Shown piece after piece: positions 17,709 through 27,467 of a stretch of DNA of 44,017 nucleotides. Below the pieces are notes generated by a model that saw nothing but the letters and a program-made list of their open reading frames with translations, was not told the DNA's origin and did not search any database. A program made the position numbers and the translations under genes. This stretch comes from Caulobacterales bacterium (GTDB lineage: Bacteria; Pseudomonadota; Alphaproteobacteria; Caulobacterales; Caulobacteraceae): assembly GCA_947474805.1 (NCBI GenBank), contig CANJKM010000003.1, positions 1 through 44,017 on the forward strand. The letters run 5' to 3'. Position 1 is the stretch's first letter, and each line of letters begins with the position of its first letter.

Positions 17709-19316
17709 TCAGTGGCGGAAGACCCTGACCCCGGTAAAGGCCATCGTGATCCCCCGCTCGTCGGCGGCGGCGATCACCTTGTCGTCGTTCAGCGAGCCGC
17801 CCGGCTGGATCACCGCGCTCGCCCCGGCCTCGATCGCCTGGATCAGACCGTCGGGGAAGGGGAAGAAGGCGTCCGAGGCGCAGGCCGAACCGAAGGCGAG
17901 ACTCTGGGGCAGCCTGGCCATATCCGCCGCCTCTCCGGCGCGCAGGGCGGCGATCCGCGCCGAGTCGCGGCGGTTCATCTGGCCGGCGCCGATGCCGGCG
18001 CTCTGGCCGTCCTTGGCGAAGACGATGGCGTTGGACTTCACATGCTTGGCCACCTTGAAGGCGAACAGCATGTCCTCGACCTCGGCCGGGGTCGGCTGGC
18101 GTTTGGTGACGATCTTCAGCTCGGCCGCCGTGATCCTCGCCGCGTCGCGGGCCTGGACCAGGAAGCCGCCGGCCACGGAGCGGAAGGCCTCGCCGGTCGA
18201 ATAGGGGTCGGGAAGGGCGCCGGTGAGCAGCAGCCGCAGGTTCTTTTTCGCTTCGAACACGGCGATGGCGTCGGGATCGGCGTCGGGCGCCACCACCACC
18301 TCAGTGAAGATCTCGGCGATGGCCTGGGCCGTCTTCAGGTCGAGCTTGCGGTTGACCGCCACGATGCCGCCGAAGGCCGAGACCGGGTCGCACTCCAGCG
18401 CGCGCTTATAAGCCGCCTCCAGACTGTCGCCCAGGGCCACGCCGCAGGGGTTGGCGTGTTTGATGATGACCACGGCGGGCCTGTCGTTTCCGAACTCGGC
18501 GACCAGCTCCACCGCCGCGTCGGTGTCGGCGATGTTGTTGTAGCTCAGCGGTTTGCCCTGCAGCTGGCGGGCGGTGATCACGCCGGGGCGCTGGTCTCCG
18601 GTCGCGTAGAGGGCGGCCGGCTGGTGGGGGTTCTCGCCGTAGCGCATGGCCTGGACCAAGGCGCCCGCAATCGACTTGCGGGCCGGGAAGGCCTGCTCGG
18701 TCTCTCTCGCGAACCATGCCGAGATGGCCGCGTCATAAGCCGCCGTGCGGGCGAAAGCGCGGGCGGCCAGGGTCTTGCGGAGCTCCAGCCCCGTGGTCCC
18801 GTCGCTTTCCAGAGAGGCCAGCACCTCGGCCAGGTCGCCGGGCTCGGTGCAGACGCAGACATAGGCGTGGTTCTTGGCCGCCGAGCGGATCATCGCCGGG
18901 CCGCCGATGTCGATATTCTCCAGCGCGGTGGCGAAATCGGCGCCGCCCGCCACCGTCTTCTCGAACGGATAGAGGTTCACATAGAGGATATCGATGCCGC
19001 CGATGCCGTGCTCGGCCATCGCGGCCGCGTGGCTCGGCGCGTCGCGCACCCCCAGCAATCCACCATGAACTTTCGGGTGAAGCGTCTTCACCCGCCCGTC
19101 CATCATCTCCGGAAAGCCGGTGATCTCCGAGACGTCCTTCACCGCGATCCCCGCCGCGGCGATGGCCGCCTTGGTGCCGCCGGTCGAGACCAGCTCCACC
19201 CCCTTATCGGAGAGGGCCTTGGCCGCCTCGATCAGGCCGGTCTTGTCGGAGACGGAAATCAGCGCGCGCCTGGGCGTCACGCGGTCGGGGGCGGGGGGCA
19301 GGTCCGGAGCGTTCAT
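17709..19316 (-). CDS. purH: Bifunctional AICAR transformylase / IMP cyclohydrolase PurH
   Basis: 535 residues, full length for the family. The N-terminal IMP cyclohydrolase domain (about 1-200) starts [20 protein letters not shown] and includes [20 protein letters not shown]. The C-terminal AICAR transformylase domain holds [43 protein letters not shown] (catalytic Lys-His) and [22 protein letters not shown] ... [13 protein letters not shown]. It carries out the last two steps of purine synthesis using 10-formyl-tetrahydrofolate. ATG 19316. Upstream lie an interspersed repeat and a cluster of hairpins. Confidence 0.96.
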   Translation of the reverse strand: MNAPDLPPAPDRVTPRRALISVSDKTGLIEAAKALSDKGVELVSTGGTKAAIAAAGIAVKDVSEITGFPEMMDGRVKTLHPKVHGGLLGVRDAPSHAAAMAEHGIGGIDILYVNLYPFEKTVAGGADFATALENIDIGGPAMIRSAAKNHAYVCVCTEPGDLAEVLASLESDGTTGLELRKTLAARAFARTAAYDAAISAWFARETEQAFPARKSIAGALVQAMRYGENPHQPAALYATGDQRPGVITARQLQGKPLSYNNIADTDAAVELVAEFGNDRPAVVIIKHANPCGVALGDSLEAAYKRALECDPVSAFGGIVAVNRKLDLKTAQAIAEIFTEVVVAPDADPDAIAVFEAKKNLRLLLTGALPDPYSTGEAFRSVAGGFLVQARDAARITAAELKIVTKRQPTPAEVEDMLFAFKVAKHVKSNAIVFAKDGQSAGIGAGQMNRRDSARIAALRAGEAADMARLPQSLAFGSACASDAFFPFPDGLIQAIEAGASAVIQPGGSLNDDKVIAAADERGITMAFTGVRVFRH

Positions 19317-19355
19317 GAGCCGGCGGTTTAGTCGGGTTCCCGCCTCCGGGAAAGG

Positions 19356-19462
19356 GCCCCCTCACCTAACCTCTCCCCACTGGGGAGAGGGATTCTGGCG
19401 CGCGTCCTCTCCCCGGTGGGGAGAGGGAGGGGACCCGCGAAGCGGGGAGGGTGAGGGGCCCC
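19356..19462. repeat. Full-length interspersed palindromic repeat (about 105 bp)
   Basis: It begins GGCCCCCTCACCTAACCTC, has an internal CTCTCCCC-ACT-GGGGAGAG hairpin and then CTCTCCCCGGTGGGGAGAG, and ends with GGGGACCCGCGAAGCGGGG and GGGTGAGGGGCCCC. The two ends are inverted relative to each other. Related copies are at 17140, 25700, 36635 and 41967, always between genes. Confidence 0.85.
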
Positions 19463-19473
19463 AAACATGAAGA

Positions 19474-19554
19474 ACCCAGGGGCGGGTGGGCCCCTGGGTC
19501 CTGTGGGTCCGCCTTGCGGTGGACCGGCCTCCCTGATGGAACGGGCGGGAGGCC
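19474..19554 (-). other. Three consecutive hairpins (terminator or structured RNA)
   Basis: Hairpin 1: ACCCAGGGGC (19474-19483) with GCCCCTGGGT (19490-19499), 10 bp perfect. Hairpin 2: GGTCCGCC (19506-19513) with GGTGGACC (19518-19525), 8 bp with one G-U. Hairpin 3: GGCCTCCC (19526-19533) with GGGAGGCC (19547-19554), 8 bp perfect. On the minus strand hairpin 1 is last and is followed by TTCTTCATGTTT, a loose U-rich tail. This makes it a plausible terminator for the glycine-zipper gene, but three stems in a row also fit a small RNA or a 3' UTR element. Confidence 0.55.
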
Positions 19555-19616
19555 CTGTGGCAAGCGCGTCAGGCGAAGTGTTTGCGGTTCGCCGCCCGGA
19601 CTCGCGTCAACAAGAA

Positions 19617-20033
19617 CTAGCGGCCGTAATAGCCATTGCTGGCGTCGCGGTAGCCGTAGTCGCGCTGGTCATAGACGGGCTGGCCGTAGCGGGTCTGATA
19701 ACCGCTCTGATAGCCGCTCTGGCGATAGCGGCCGTCGCGGGTCTGATAGGCGCCGTAGGGCTGCTCGTACGCGGTGCGGTAGGCCCGGCGCTGGGCGTCC
19801 TCGTAGCGCTGGCGGTCGCTGGTCGCGGCGGTCCCGATCAGGGCCCCGCCGGCGGCGCCGGCGACGATGGCGGTGGTCGAGCCCTTGCCGATCAAAGCCC
19901 CGGCCAGGGCGCCCAGGGCGCCGCCAATCACGGCGTTCTTGGTCGAGTTGGAGGCGGCGAAAGCCTGCGAGGCCGGCAGGGCCAGGGTCAGGGCGATCCC
20001 GGCGGCGGCGAAGATGCGAGTGGTGCGGTTCAT
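19617..20033 (-). CDS. Exported glycine-zipper (YMGG-like) protein
   Basis: 138 residues. A clear signal peptide (IFAAAGIALTLALPASQAFA, cut after AFA) precedes a Gly-zipper segment: NAVIGGALGALAGALIGKGSTTAIVAGAAGGALIGTAA (about 33-70), which can form a membrane hairpin. The C-terminal half is rich in Tyr, Arg, Gln and Gly with a loose repeat of the kind YQSGYQTRYGQ and YRDASNGYYGR. Such proteins are found in the envelope; the function is unknown. The start is ATG 20033. Confidence 0.85.
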   Translation of the reverse strand: MNRTTRIFAAAGIALTLALPASQAFAASNSTKNAVIGGALGALAGALIGKGSTTAIVAGAAGGALIGTAATSDRQRYEDAQRRAYRTAYEQPYGAYQTRDGRYRQSGYQSGYQTRYGQPVYDQRDYGYRDASNGYYGR

Positions 20034-20161
20034 GGTCTACCCTTTCTGGTCTTGGTCGGGCGGTGACCGTCCGGCTTCGATGTCATGGGTTTTAAGGGTC
20101 CGCGCCTGAACGGGTTCGGAGGGGTTCGTTCAGCCACGCTTCATGTGCGATACGGGGGTTC

Positions 20162-21151
20162 ATGGCCGCCAGATCCAAAAGCCCCTCCGTCACCGTGGCC
20201 GTCGTCGCCTATCAGTCGGGGGCCTTCCTGCAGCGATGCCTCGACGCCCTGGCGGCCCAGAGCTTCAAGGATTTCGAAGCCCTGATCATCGACAACGGCT
20301 CCACCGACGGTTCGGTCGAGGCGCTTCGCCTCCCCGACAAGCGGTTCCGGATCGAGGCGATGAACGCCAACCTCGGCTTCGCCGCCGCCAACAATGTCGC
20401 CGCCCGGCTGTCGACAGCGCCGTGGCTCTGCATGCTCAACCCCGACACCGAGGCCGAACCGGGCTGGCTGGAGGCGCTGATCTCCGCCGCCGCCCGCTGG
20501 CCCGGCGCGGCCAGCTTCGGCTCGACCCAGATCGAGCTGAAGGATCCCACCCGCCTCGACGGCGTAGGCGACGTCTGGCACGCGGCGGGCGTCGCCTGGC
20601 GCGCCCGGCTGGGGCGCCCGGTCTCGGAAACCCCGGCGGAGGGCGAGGTCTTTGGCCCCTGCGCCGCCGCCGCCCTCTACCGGCGCGAGGTCTTCACTGC
20701 GCTGGGCGGCTTTGATGAGCGCTACTTCTGCTACTGCGAGGACGTCGACTGGGCCTATCGCGCGCGGCTGGCCGGCTGGACCGCGATCCAGGTCCCGTCC
20801 GCCGTGGTCCGTCACGCAGGCTCGGGCATCTCAGGCCGGGCGTCGGAGTTCACCCTCTTCCACGGCCACAGGAACCGGGTCTGGACCTTCGCCAAGAATA
20901 CTCCGGCCCTGTGGCTGCCGCTGCTGCTGCCCTGGCACCTCGCCTACAATGTCGCGATGTGGATCTCCGCCTCCCGCAAGGTGAAGGGCGGACGGGCCGT
21001 CGGCCGGGCCTATTGGGCGGCGCTGAAGGGCCTGGGACCGGTCCTCGCCGACCGCAAACAGGTCCAGCGCTTACGCCGCGCCCGCTCCCGCGACCTCGCT
21101 AAATCTATGGCCTGGGGCCCATTCGCGCCATTGAGGCGGGACGTGGCCTAA
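20162..21151 (+). CDS. GT2 family glycosyltransferase (rhamnosyltransferase-like)
   Basis: 329 residues. The GT-A core is visible in VTVAVVAYQSGAFLQRCLDAL, ALIIDNGSTDGSVEAL, NLGFAAANNVAA and the metal-binding WLCMLNPDTEAEPGWLE. The acceptor side has FGPCAAAALYRREVFTALGGFDERYFCYCEDVDWAYRARLAGW, the ED-D pattern of WbbL-type enzymes, and a conserved VRHAGSGISG. A hydrophobic segment (ALWLPLLLPWHLAYNVAMWIS, about 250-270) may anchor it to the membrane. It probably acts in surface polysaccharide synthesis. Start ATG 20162 after GGGGG. It converges on another glycosyltransferase, with a 4-base overlap of the stops. Confidence 0.88.
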   Translation: MAARSKSPSVTVAVVAYQSGAFLQRCLDALAAQSFKDFEALIIDNGSTDGSVEALRLPDKRFRIEAMNANLGFAAANNVAARLSTAPWLCMLNPDTEAEPGWLEALISAAARWPGAASFGSTQIELKDPTRLDGVGDVWHAAGVAWRARLGRPVSETPAEGEVFGPCAAAALYRREVFTALGGFDERYFCYCEDVDWAYRARLAGWTAIQVPSAVVRHAGSGISGRASEFTLFHGHRNRVWTFAKNTPALWLPLLLPWHLAYNVAMWISASRKVKGGRAVGRAYWAALKGLGPVLADRKQVQRLRRARSRDLAKSMAWGPFAPLRRDVA

Positions 21152-22371
21152 AACCCCAGGCTGCCCCGCACCCCGGCCATCCACCGTTCCTGCGAGAAAC
21201 ATTCCTCGGCCTTGGCCAGAGCGCGCCGGCCCATCTCGGCCCTGTGCTCGGGATCATCGATCAACCGACCCAGAAGCTCCGCCGCATGATCGTGGTCGGG
21301 CTTGGCCCAATGCCAGTCGCCGCGATAGTTTCCCGCCGCCAGGGTGTCGGCCTCGACCACCTTGAAGCGCACCAGCCCCGCGCTCGTCTCGTCCATGAAG
21401 TCCATATTGCCCGACCAGCCGGTCGCGACCACCGGCTTGCCCAGCCACATGGCCTCGGCCAGGAAGAGGCCGAATCCCTCGGCGCGATGGAGGGAAATCA
21501 CGATGTCCACCGACGCCATCAGTCGACGCATGTCTTCGTCGGTCAGATGCTCGCGGATGAGGGTGATGTCCCTGCGCTTTGACGCCAAGGCCTCGAGCCG
21601 CGCGAAAGCCTTCGGATCGGCCGCCGGGCTGGCCACCTTCAGCAGCAATCGAGCCGCGCCGGGCCTGGGAACCGCCTTCTTGTAGGCCTCCACCGCACCC
21701 CAGGGATTTTTGCGCATGGCGTTGGACTTCAGATCGAACCCGGCCAGCACGACCGGTCCCTCACCCTCCAATCCGAACCTTGCTCGATCCGGCGGCAAAC
21801 GCGGAAAGCGGTGCACCGGCAGGCCGACGGCCGTCACCCGCATGCCCGGCGGGGCGATCTTGCGGATCGCCTCGGCATTGTACTCCGACAGGGCCCAGAC
21901 CTCATCGACGTAGCGGAAGGCCGGAATCCAGGGCTTGGGAGCCCTGTCCATCTCCCAGGCCCAGTAGCCGATGTGTTTCTTGCCCTTGAGGTGATCCGCC
22001 CCGGTCAGGGCGAGGAGCCACATCAGCTCGGGCGGATTGATATGGCTGACCACAACGCCGCCGGCCGTAGGCGCGGAGGCCCGAACCAGAAGCTCAGCCT
22101 TCAAACCATAGACGGCCGAGACGTCCTCGCGCGCGACCCTCAGCCCCGCTTCCTCCAGGGCTTCGGCTGCCAGACGCGCCCCCTCGCCGATCCCGACCAC
22201 CGCCGAGTGCAGGCCGAGTACGGTCACCGGCTCGCCCCCCGCCTTGCCCTTTTTCCAGCCGGACATGACCCGCAGCGGGCGCAGGATCTCGAGCCCCCGC
22301 TTGGCTAGGCCGAACAGGGCGTAACGCACCCACTTCGGCAGCCGCCGCCACGCCCTCTGCAAACCGCTCAT
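21148..22371 (-). CDS. GT4 family glycosyltransferase
   Basis: 407 residues, GT-B fold. The N-terminal domain includes VVGIGEGARLAAEALEEAGL and VVSHINPPELMWLL, followed by KHIGYWAWEMDRAPKPWIPAFRYVDEVWALSEYNAEAI, a text typical of glycosyltransferases that work on long surface polysaccharides. The C-terminal domain has VVLAGFDLKSNAMRKNPWGAVEAYKKA and the donor-binding DIVISLHRAEGFGLFLAEAMWLGKPVVATGWSGNMDFM. ATG 22371 after GGGGCG. The sugar and acceptor are not known. It is paired convergently with a GT2 gene; both probably serve O-antigen, capsule or exopolysaccharide assembly. Confidence 0.87.
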   Translation of the reverse strand: MSGLQRAWRRLPKWVRYALFGLAKRGLEILRPLRVMSGWKKGKAGGEPVTVLGLHSAVVGIGEGARLAAEALEEAGLRVAREDVSAVYGLKAELLVRASAPTAGGVVVSHINPPELMWLLALTGADHLKGKKHIGYWAWEMDRAPKPWIPAFRYVDEVWALSEYNAEAIRKIAPPGMRVTAVGLPVHRFPRLPPDRARFGLEGEGPVVLAGFDLKSNAMRKNPWGAVEAYKKAVPRPGAARLLLKVASPAADPKAFARLEALASKRRDITLIREHLTDEDMRRLMASVDIVISLHRAEGFGLFLAEAMWLGKPVVATGWSGNMDFMDETSAGLVRFKVVEADTLAAGNYRGDWHWAKPDHDHAAELLGRLIDDPEHRAEMGRRALAKAEECFSQERWMAGVRGSLGF

Positions 22372-22467
22372 GACGCCCCAAGTTGTCTCGCCGCTCCGGC
22401 TCGCTATAACCCATCCACGGGACGGGGCGGAGGGATTCCGCCCGGGCATATCAGGGACTCTACTCAG

Positions 22468-23484
22468 ATGAATTTGGCGGCTTTGAACGCGATCGCCGAG
22501 AAGATGGTCGCGCCTGGACGGGGCATCCTCGCGGCCGACGAGTCCTCGGGCACGATCAAGAAGCGGTTCGACGCCATCAACGTCGAGTCGACCGAGGAGA
22601 ACCGCCGCGACTATCGCGAGATGCTGTTCCGCTCCGAGGGGATGAAATACGTCTCCGGCGTCATCCTCTATGACGAGACAATCTGGCAGAACGCCGCCGA
22701 CGGCACGCCGCTGGTCAAGCTGATCCAGGACGCCGATAGCATTCCCGGCATCAAGGTCGACGAGGGCGTCCAGCCCCTGTCCCACTTCCCGGGCGAGACC
22801 ATCACCGTCGGTCTCGACCGCCTGGCCGAGCGCCTGTCCAAATATTTCGACCAGGGCGCCCGCTTCGCCAAATGGCGCGCGGTCATCGACATCGCCGACG
22901 GCGTCCCGAACTTCGGGGCCATCAAGGCCAACGCCCACGCCCTGGCCCGCTACGCCGCCCTCTGCCAGGCCGCCGGCATCGTGCCGATCGTCGAGCCCGA
23001 GATCCTGATGGACGGCGCCCACGACATCGAGACCTGCGACGGCGTCACCCGCCTGGTGCTGAAGACCGTGTTCGACGAGCTTTACGATGCCCGCGTGCCG
23101 CTCGAGGGCATGGTGCTGAAGCCCAATATGGTCATCTGCGGCAAGGGCTGCGGCAAGGGCGCCCATGTCGATGACGTGGCCATCCGCACCATCGCGGCGC
23201 TGAAGGCCACCGTCCCCTCGGCCGTGCCGGGGATCGCCTATCTGTCGGGCGGCCAAGCGGACGAACTGGCCACCGCGCACCTGGACGCCATGAACCGGAT
23301 CGGCGGCTTCCCCTGGAAGATGACCTTCTCCTACGGCCGCGCCCTGCAGGCTGCGCCGCAGAAGGCCTGGGCCGGCAAGAAGGAAAACGTCCCGGCGGCC
23401 CAGAAGGCCTTCACCCACCGCGCCAAGATGAACGCCCTGGCCAGCCTCGGCCAATGGGAAGGCGCTCACGAAAAGGCGGCGTAG
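22468..23484 (+). CDS. Class I fructose-bisphosphate aldolase
   Basis: 338 residues of the metal-independent, Schiff-base aldolase family. GRGILAADESSGTIKKRFDAINVESTEENRRDYREMLF is the N-terminal signature, FAKWRAVIDI contains an active-site lysine, VPIVEPEILMDGAHDIETC holds the catalytic Glu, and LEGMVLKPNMVICG carries the Schiff-base lysine. GIAYLSGGQADELATAHLDAMN contributes the phosphate-binding region. It interconverts fructose-1,6-bisphosphate with two triose phosphates. It seems monocistronic, with AGGGAC before ATG 22468 and a repeat-derived hairpin after the stop. Confidence 0.94.
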   Translation: MNLAALNAIAEKMVAPGRGILAADESSGTIKKRFDAINVESTEENRRDYREMLFRSEGMKYVSGVILYDETIWQNAADGTPLVKLIQDADSIPGIKVDEGVQPLSHFPGETITVGLDRLAERLSKYFDQGARFAKWRAVIDIADGVPNFGAIKANAHALARYAALCQAAGIVPIVEPEILMDGAHDIETCDGVTRLVLKTVFDELYDARVPLEGMVLKPNMVICGKGCGKGAHVDDVAIRTIAALKATVPSAVPGIAYLSGGQADELATAHLDAMNRIGGFPWKMTFSYGRALQAAPQKAWAGKKENVPAAQKAFTHRAKMNALASLGQWEGAHEKAA

Positions 23485-23501
23485 GCGCCGCCAACTCTTT
23501 C

Positions 23502-23602
23502 TCCGTCATCCTCCGGCCGCGCAGCGGACCGGGGGACCCAAGCCTCATTGCCCGCTTCTGCACCGTCGCTTGGGTCGCCCGATCAGGTCGGGCGATGACG
23601 GA
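23502..23602. repeat. Extragenic palindromic repeat (CGTCATC...GATGACG type)
   Basis: Nested inverted arms: TCCGTCATC (23502-23510) with GATGACGGA (23594-23602), GACCCAAGC (23535-23543) with GCTTGGGTC (23568-23576), and a small CGCCCGA-TCAGG-TCGGGCG stem (23576-23594). It follows the aldolase stop and may serve as its transcription end. A shorter relative is at 40798. Confidence 0.75.
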
Positions 23603-23657
23603 TTGGATTGGCCGGTTGGCCCTTTAAAAGCCGGCCTTCGCCATGCAGGTTAGGCGG

Positions 23658-25478
23658 ATGAGCGATAAAGCCGCCTCCCCCATCCTCCAGATCACCGACC
23701 TGAGGGTCGCCTTCGACACCTACGACGGGGCCATCGAGGCCGTGCGGGGCGTCTCCCTATCGGTAGCCAAGGGCGAGTGCCTCGGCGTCGTCGGCGAGAG
23801 CGGTTCGGGCAAGAGCCAGACCTTCATGGCGGTCATGGGCCTTCTGGCCCGCAACGGCCGGGCCTCCGGCTCGGTCAAGCTCGACGGCCGCGAGATCCTC
23901 AATCTGCCCGCCGCCGAAATGAACCGGGTGCGCGGCGACGCCATGGGAATGATCTTCCAGGATCCGCTGACCGCCCTGACCCCGCACATGAAGATCGGCG
24001 AGCAGATCGCCGAACCCGTCCGCGCCCACCTTGGCCTCTCGCACCAGGCCGCCCGCGCCCGCGCCAAACAATGGCTCGAGCGGGTCCGCATCCCCGACGC
24101 GGGCCGCCGGCTCGACCAGTATCCGCACGAGCTGTCGGGCGGCATGCGCCAGCGGGTGATGATCGCCGCCGCCCTCGCCTGCGAGCCCCTGCTTTTGATC
24201 GCCGACGAACCAACCACGGCGCTCGATGTGACCGTCCAGGCCGACATGCTCGACCTGATGGCCGAGCTGAAGGACGAGACCGGCGCGGGCCTTGTGCTCA
24301 TCACCCACGACATGGGCGTCATCGCCCGCCTCGCCGACCGGGTGTCGGTGATGCGCCACGGTCAGTATCTGGAGGAGGGTCCGGTCGACGCCATCTTCGC
24401 CGAGCCCAAGACCGCCTATACCCGCGAGCTGCTCGACGCCATTCCGCGCCTCGACCGCGCCGGGCGCGGCGGGCGGCCCGAACCGGCGCCGGTTCCCGCC
24501 GAGTCCCCGATCGTGGTCGAGGGCAAAGACCTGAAGGTCTGGTTCGAGCTGTCGGGCGGCCTCTTTGCCAAACCCAAACAGCTGCGCGCCGTCGACGGGG
24601 TCGATCTGATCGTCCGCAAGGGCGAGACCCTGGGCGTCGTGGGCGAGAGCGGATCGGGCAAGTCCACCCTGGCGCGGGCGGTGCTCAAACTGATCCCCAA
24701 GACCTCGGGCTCGGTGTCTCTGCTCGGCCGCGACCTGTCCGAGGCCGACAAGGCGGCCATGCGCGCCTCGCGCAAGGACCTGCAGATCGTCTTCCAGGAC
24801 CCGCTCGCCAGCCTCGATCCCCGCCAGACCATCGGCGAATCCATCGCCGAACCGCTGCGGGTGTTCAAACCCGAGCTGACCCGCGACCAGCGCCAGACCC
24901 TGGCCATGGAGATGATGGCCCGCGTGGGCCTGGACCCCAATCTCCTCAACCGCTACCCGCACGAGCTATCGGGCGGCCAGAACCAGCGGGTCGGCATCGC
25001 CCGGGCGATGATCCTGAAGCCGGCGCTCGTTATCTGCGACGAGGCGGTCTCGGCGCTCGACGTCTCCATCCGGGCCCAGATCGTCGATCTGCTGATCGAG
25101 CTGCAGCGCGACCTCGGCCTGGCGATGATCTTCATCAGCCACGATCTGGCGGTCGTGCGCGAGGTCAGCCACCGGGTCATGGTGCTCTATATGGGCCGGG
25201 TGATGGAGGAGGCGTCCTCCGAGACCCTCTACGGCGGCGCCCGCCACCCCTACACCCAGGCCCTGCTCTCGGCGGCCCCCATCCCCGACCCGGTGCGCGA
25301 GCGCAAACGCAAGCGGGTCAAGCTGACCGGCGAGACCCCGAGCCCGCTCGACCCCTTGACCGCCCTGCGCTTCCTGCCCTCGCGCCTGCCCTCGGGTCCA
25401 CAAGCGGGGCCCCTCTATGTTCCGCAGCTACGCGAGGTGGCGAGCGGCCACCGGGTGTCGGAGTTCGACCCAATCTAG
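23658..25478 (+). CDS. Duplicated oligopeptide-type ABC transporter ATP-binding protein (YejF/DppDF-like)
   Basis: 606 residues with two complete ABC domains. The first has Walker A GESGSGKSQ, LSGGMRQR and LLIADEPTTALDV; the second has GESGSGKST, LSGGQNQR and LVICDEAVSALDV. The linker after domain 1 (YTRELLDAIPRLDRAG) and the segment HPYTQALLSAAPIPDP after domain 2 mark the oligopeptide/nickel subfamily, here fused as in YejF of the microcin C/peptide importer. The C-terminal tail (PSPLDPLTALRFLPSRLPSG) lacks the cysteines of the usual GCxFxxRCP motif. ATG 23658 has AGG eight bases upstream. No permease or binding-protein gene is adjacent, so its partners lie elsewhere. Confidence 0.88.
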   Translation: MSDKAASPILQITDLRVAFDTYDGAIEAVRGVSLSVAKGECLGVVGESGSGKSQTFMAVMGLLARNGRASGSVKLDGREILNLPAAEMNRVRGDAMGMIFQDPLTALTPHMKIGEQIAEPVRAHLGLSHQAARARAKQWLERVRIPDAGRRLDQYPHELSGGMRQRVMIAAALACEPLLLIADEPTTALDVTVQADMLDLMAELKDETGAGLVLITHDMGVIARLADRVSVMRHGQYLEEGPVDAIFAEPKTAYTRELLDAIPRLDRAGRGGRPEPAPVPAESPIVVEGKDLKVWFELSGGLFAKPKQLRAVDGVDLIVRKGETLGVVGESGSGKSTLARAVLKLIPKTSGSVSLLGRDLSEADKAAMRASRKDLQIVFQDPLASLDPRQTIGESIAEPLRVFKPELTRDQRQTLAMEMMARVGLDPNLLNRYPHELSGGQNQRVGIARAMILKPALVICDEAVSALDVSIRAQIVDLLIELQRDLGLAMIFISHDLAVVREVSHRVMVLYMGRVMEEASSETLYGGARHPYTQALLSAAPIPDPVRERKRKRVKLTGETPSPLDPLTALRFLPSRLPSGPQAGPLYVPQLREVASGHRVSEFDPI

Positions 25479-25490
25479 AGTCTCGCACAA

Positions 25491-25505
25491 GAACAAATTC
25501 GGAAC
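25491..25505 (-). promoter_or_regulatory. Candidate LexA (SOS) box, GTTC-N7-GTTC
   Basis: On the plus strand the sequence is GAAC (25491-25494), seven bases, GAAC (25502-25505). On the minus strand this is GTTC-N7-GTTC, the alphaproteobacterial LexA consensus. It is 8 bp of defined sequence, so a chance match somewhere in a 44-kb window is quite possible; its position in an AT-rich gap next to a CtrA box makes it more interesting. Confidence 0.45.
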
Positions 25506-25513
25506 AAACGTTT

Positions 25514-25528
25514 TTAACGCATAGTTAA
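25514..25528. promoter_or_regulatory. Candidate CtrA binding site, TTAA-N7-TTAA
   Basis: TTAA (25514-25517), CGCATAG, TTAA (25525-25528) is a perfect full CtrA box. In DNA this GC-rich such a site is rare by chance. It lies 8 bases downstream of the LexA-like box and 36 bases after the yejF-like stop. A GAGTC (GANTC, the CcrM methylation target) is at 25478-25482. No gene starts downstream on the plus strand. Confidence 0.65.
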
Positions 25529-25699
25529 TTTTGCGAACATACCGCGCCCGCAGCACGGCGCCTTAGCGGTCGCAGCAGGGCGAGAACCCTTAGCAGGCCT
25601 AGGTTTTCGGATTTGGCGGATCGGCCTTGTGAAACCCCAGCCGAGTTTTGACGACGGAGCCAAAGATGGTTTCCAGAGGCCCAGAGCTTAGAGGCCAGA

Positions 25700-25802
25700 C
25701 CCCTCACCTAACCTCTCCCCACTGGGGAGAGGGATTGTGGCGCGCGTCCTCTCCCCGGTGGGGAGAGGGAGGGGACCCGCGATAGCGGGGAGGGTGAGGG
25801 GG
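25700..25802. repeat. Full-length interspersed palindromic repeat
   Basis: It starts CCCCTCACCTAACCTCTCC and has the CTCTCCCC-ACT-GGGGAGAG and CTCTCCCCGGTGGGGAGAG hairpins. It ends GGGGACCCGCGATAGCGGGG and GGGTGAGGGG. It is almost the same as the copy at 19356. It lies between the CtrA/LexA gap and the ferredoxin stop. Confidence 0.85.
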
Positions 25803-25824
25803 CCTGGAGGAGGCCCACCCGAAC

Positions 25825-27412
<1,588 letters not shown>

Positions 27413-27467
27413 CTGCCTGCTCCGCGCTACTGGACGCCGCCGATACACCATGGGAGACGCGTGGACC

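Larger units (their letters stand above)
19317..19616. other. Gene-free gap between purH and the glycine-zipper gene
   Basis: 300 bases with no gene I can support on either strand. The left part (19356-19462) is a full copy of the interspersed repeat; the middle (19474-19554) is a run of three hairpins; the right part (19560-19616) shows nothing I can name. The purH promoter should lie here unless purH is transcribed from the upstream gene. Confidence 0.6.
25479..25824. other. Gene-free gap with CtrA- and LexA-type sites
   Basis: 346 bases between the yejF-like stop and the ferredoxin stop. The left part is unusually AT-rich for this DNA and carries the two sites listed separately. The right part (25700-25802) is a copy of the interspersed repeat. 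Between them (25530-25690) I find only very short reading frames. One is GTG 25629-25691 (20 residues); another is ATG 25666-25785 (39 residues, after GGAG), mostly encoded by the repeat. Neither is convincing as a protein gene. Confidence 0.6.

Noticed and set aside
16965-19331. A very long open frame on the plus strand opposite ubiE and purH
   Set aside because: It is a mirror of the codon structure of purH; its translation is low-complexity Gly/Arg/Asp/His text with no domain, and purH is certain.
19540-19620. Very short frames after the glycine-zipper gene, such as a 27-codon plus-strand frame from ATG 19536
   Set aside because: No ribosome binding site or recognisable product, and the region is dominated by hairpins.
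20105-20120. GTTC...GTTC upstream of the GT2 gene as a second LexA box
   Set aside because: The spacer is six bases, not seven, so it does not fit the alphaproteobacterial consensus.
25666-25785. A 39-codon frame with a fair ribosome binding site downstream of the CtrA box
   Set aside because: Most of it is encoded by the interspersed repeat, whose other copies give similar translations without a start; no evidence that it is a real protein.
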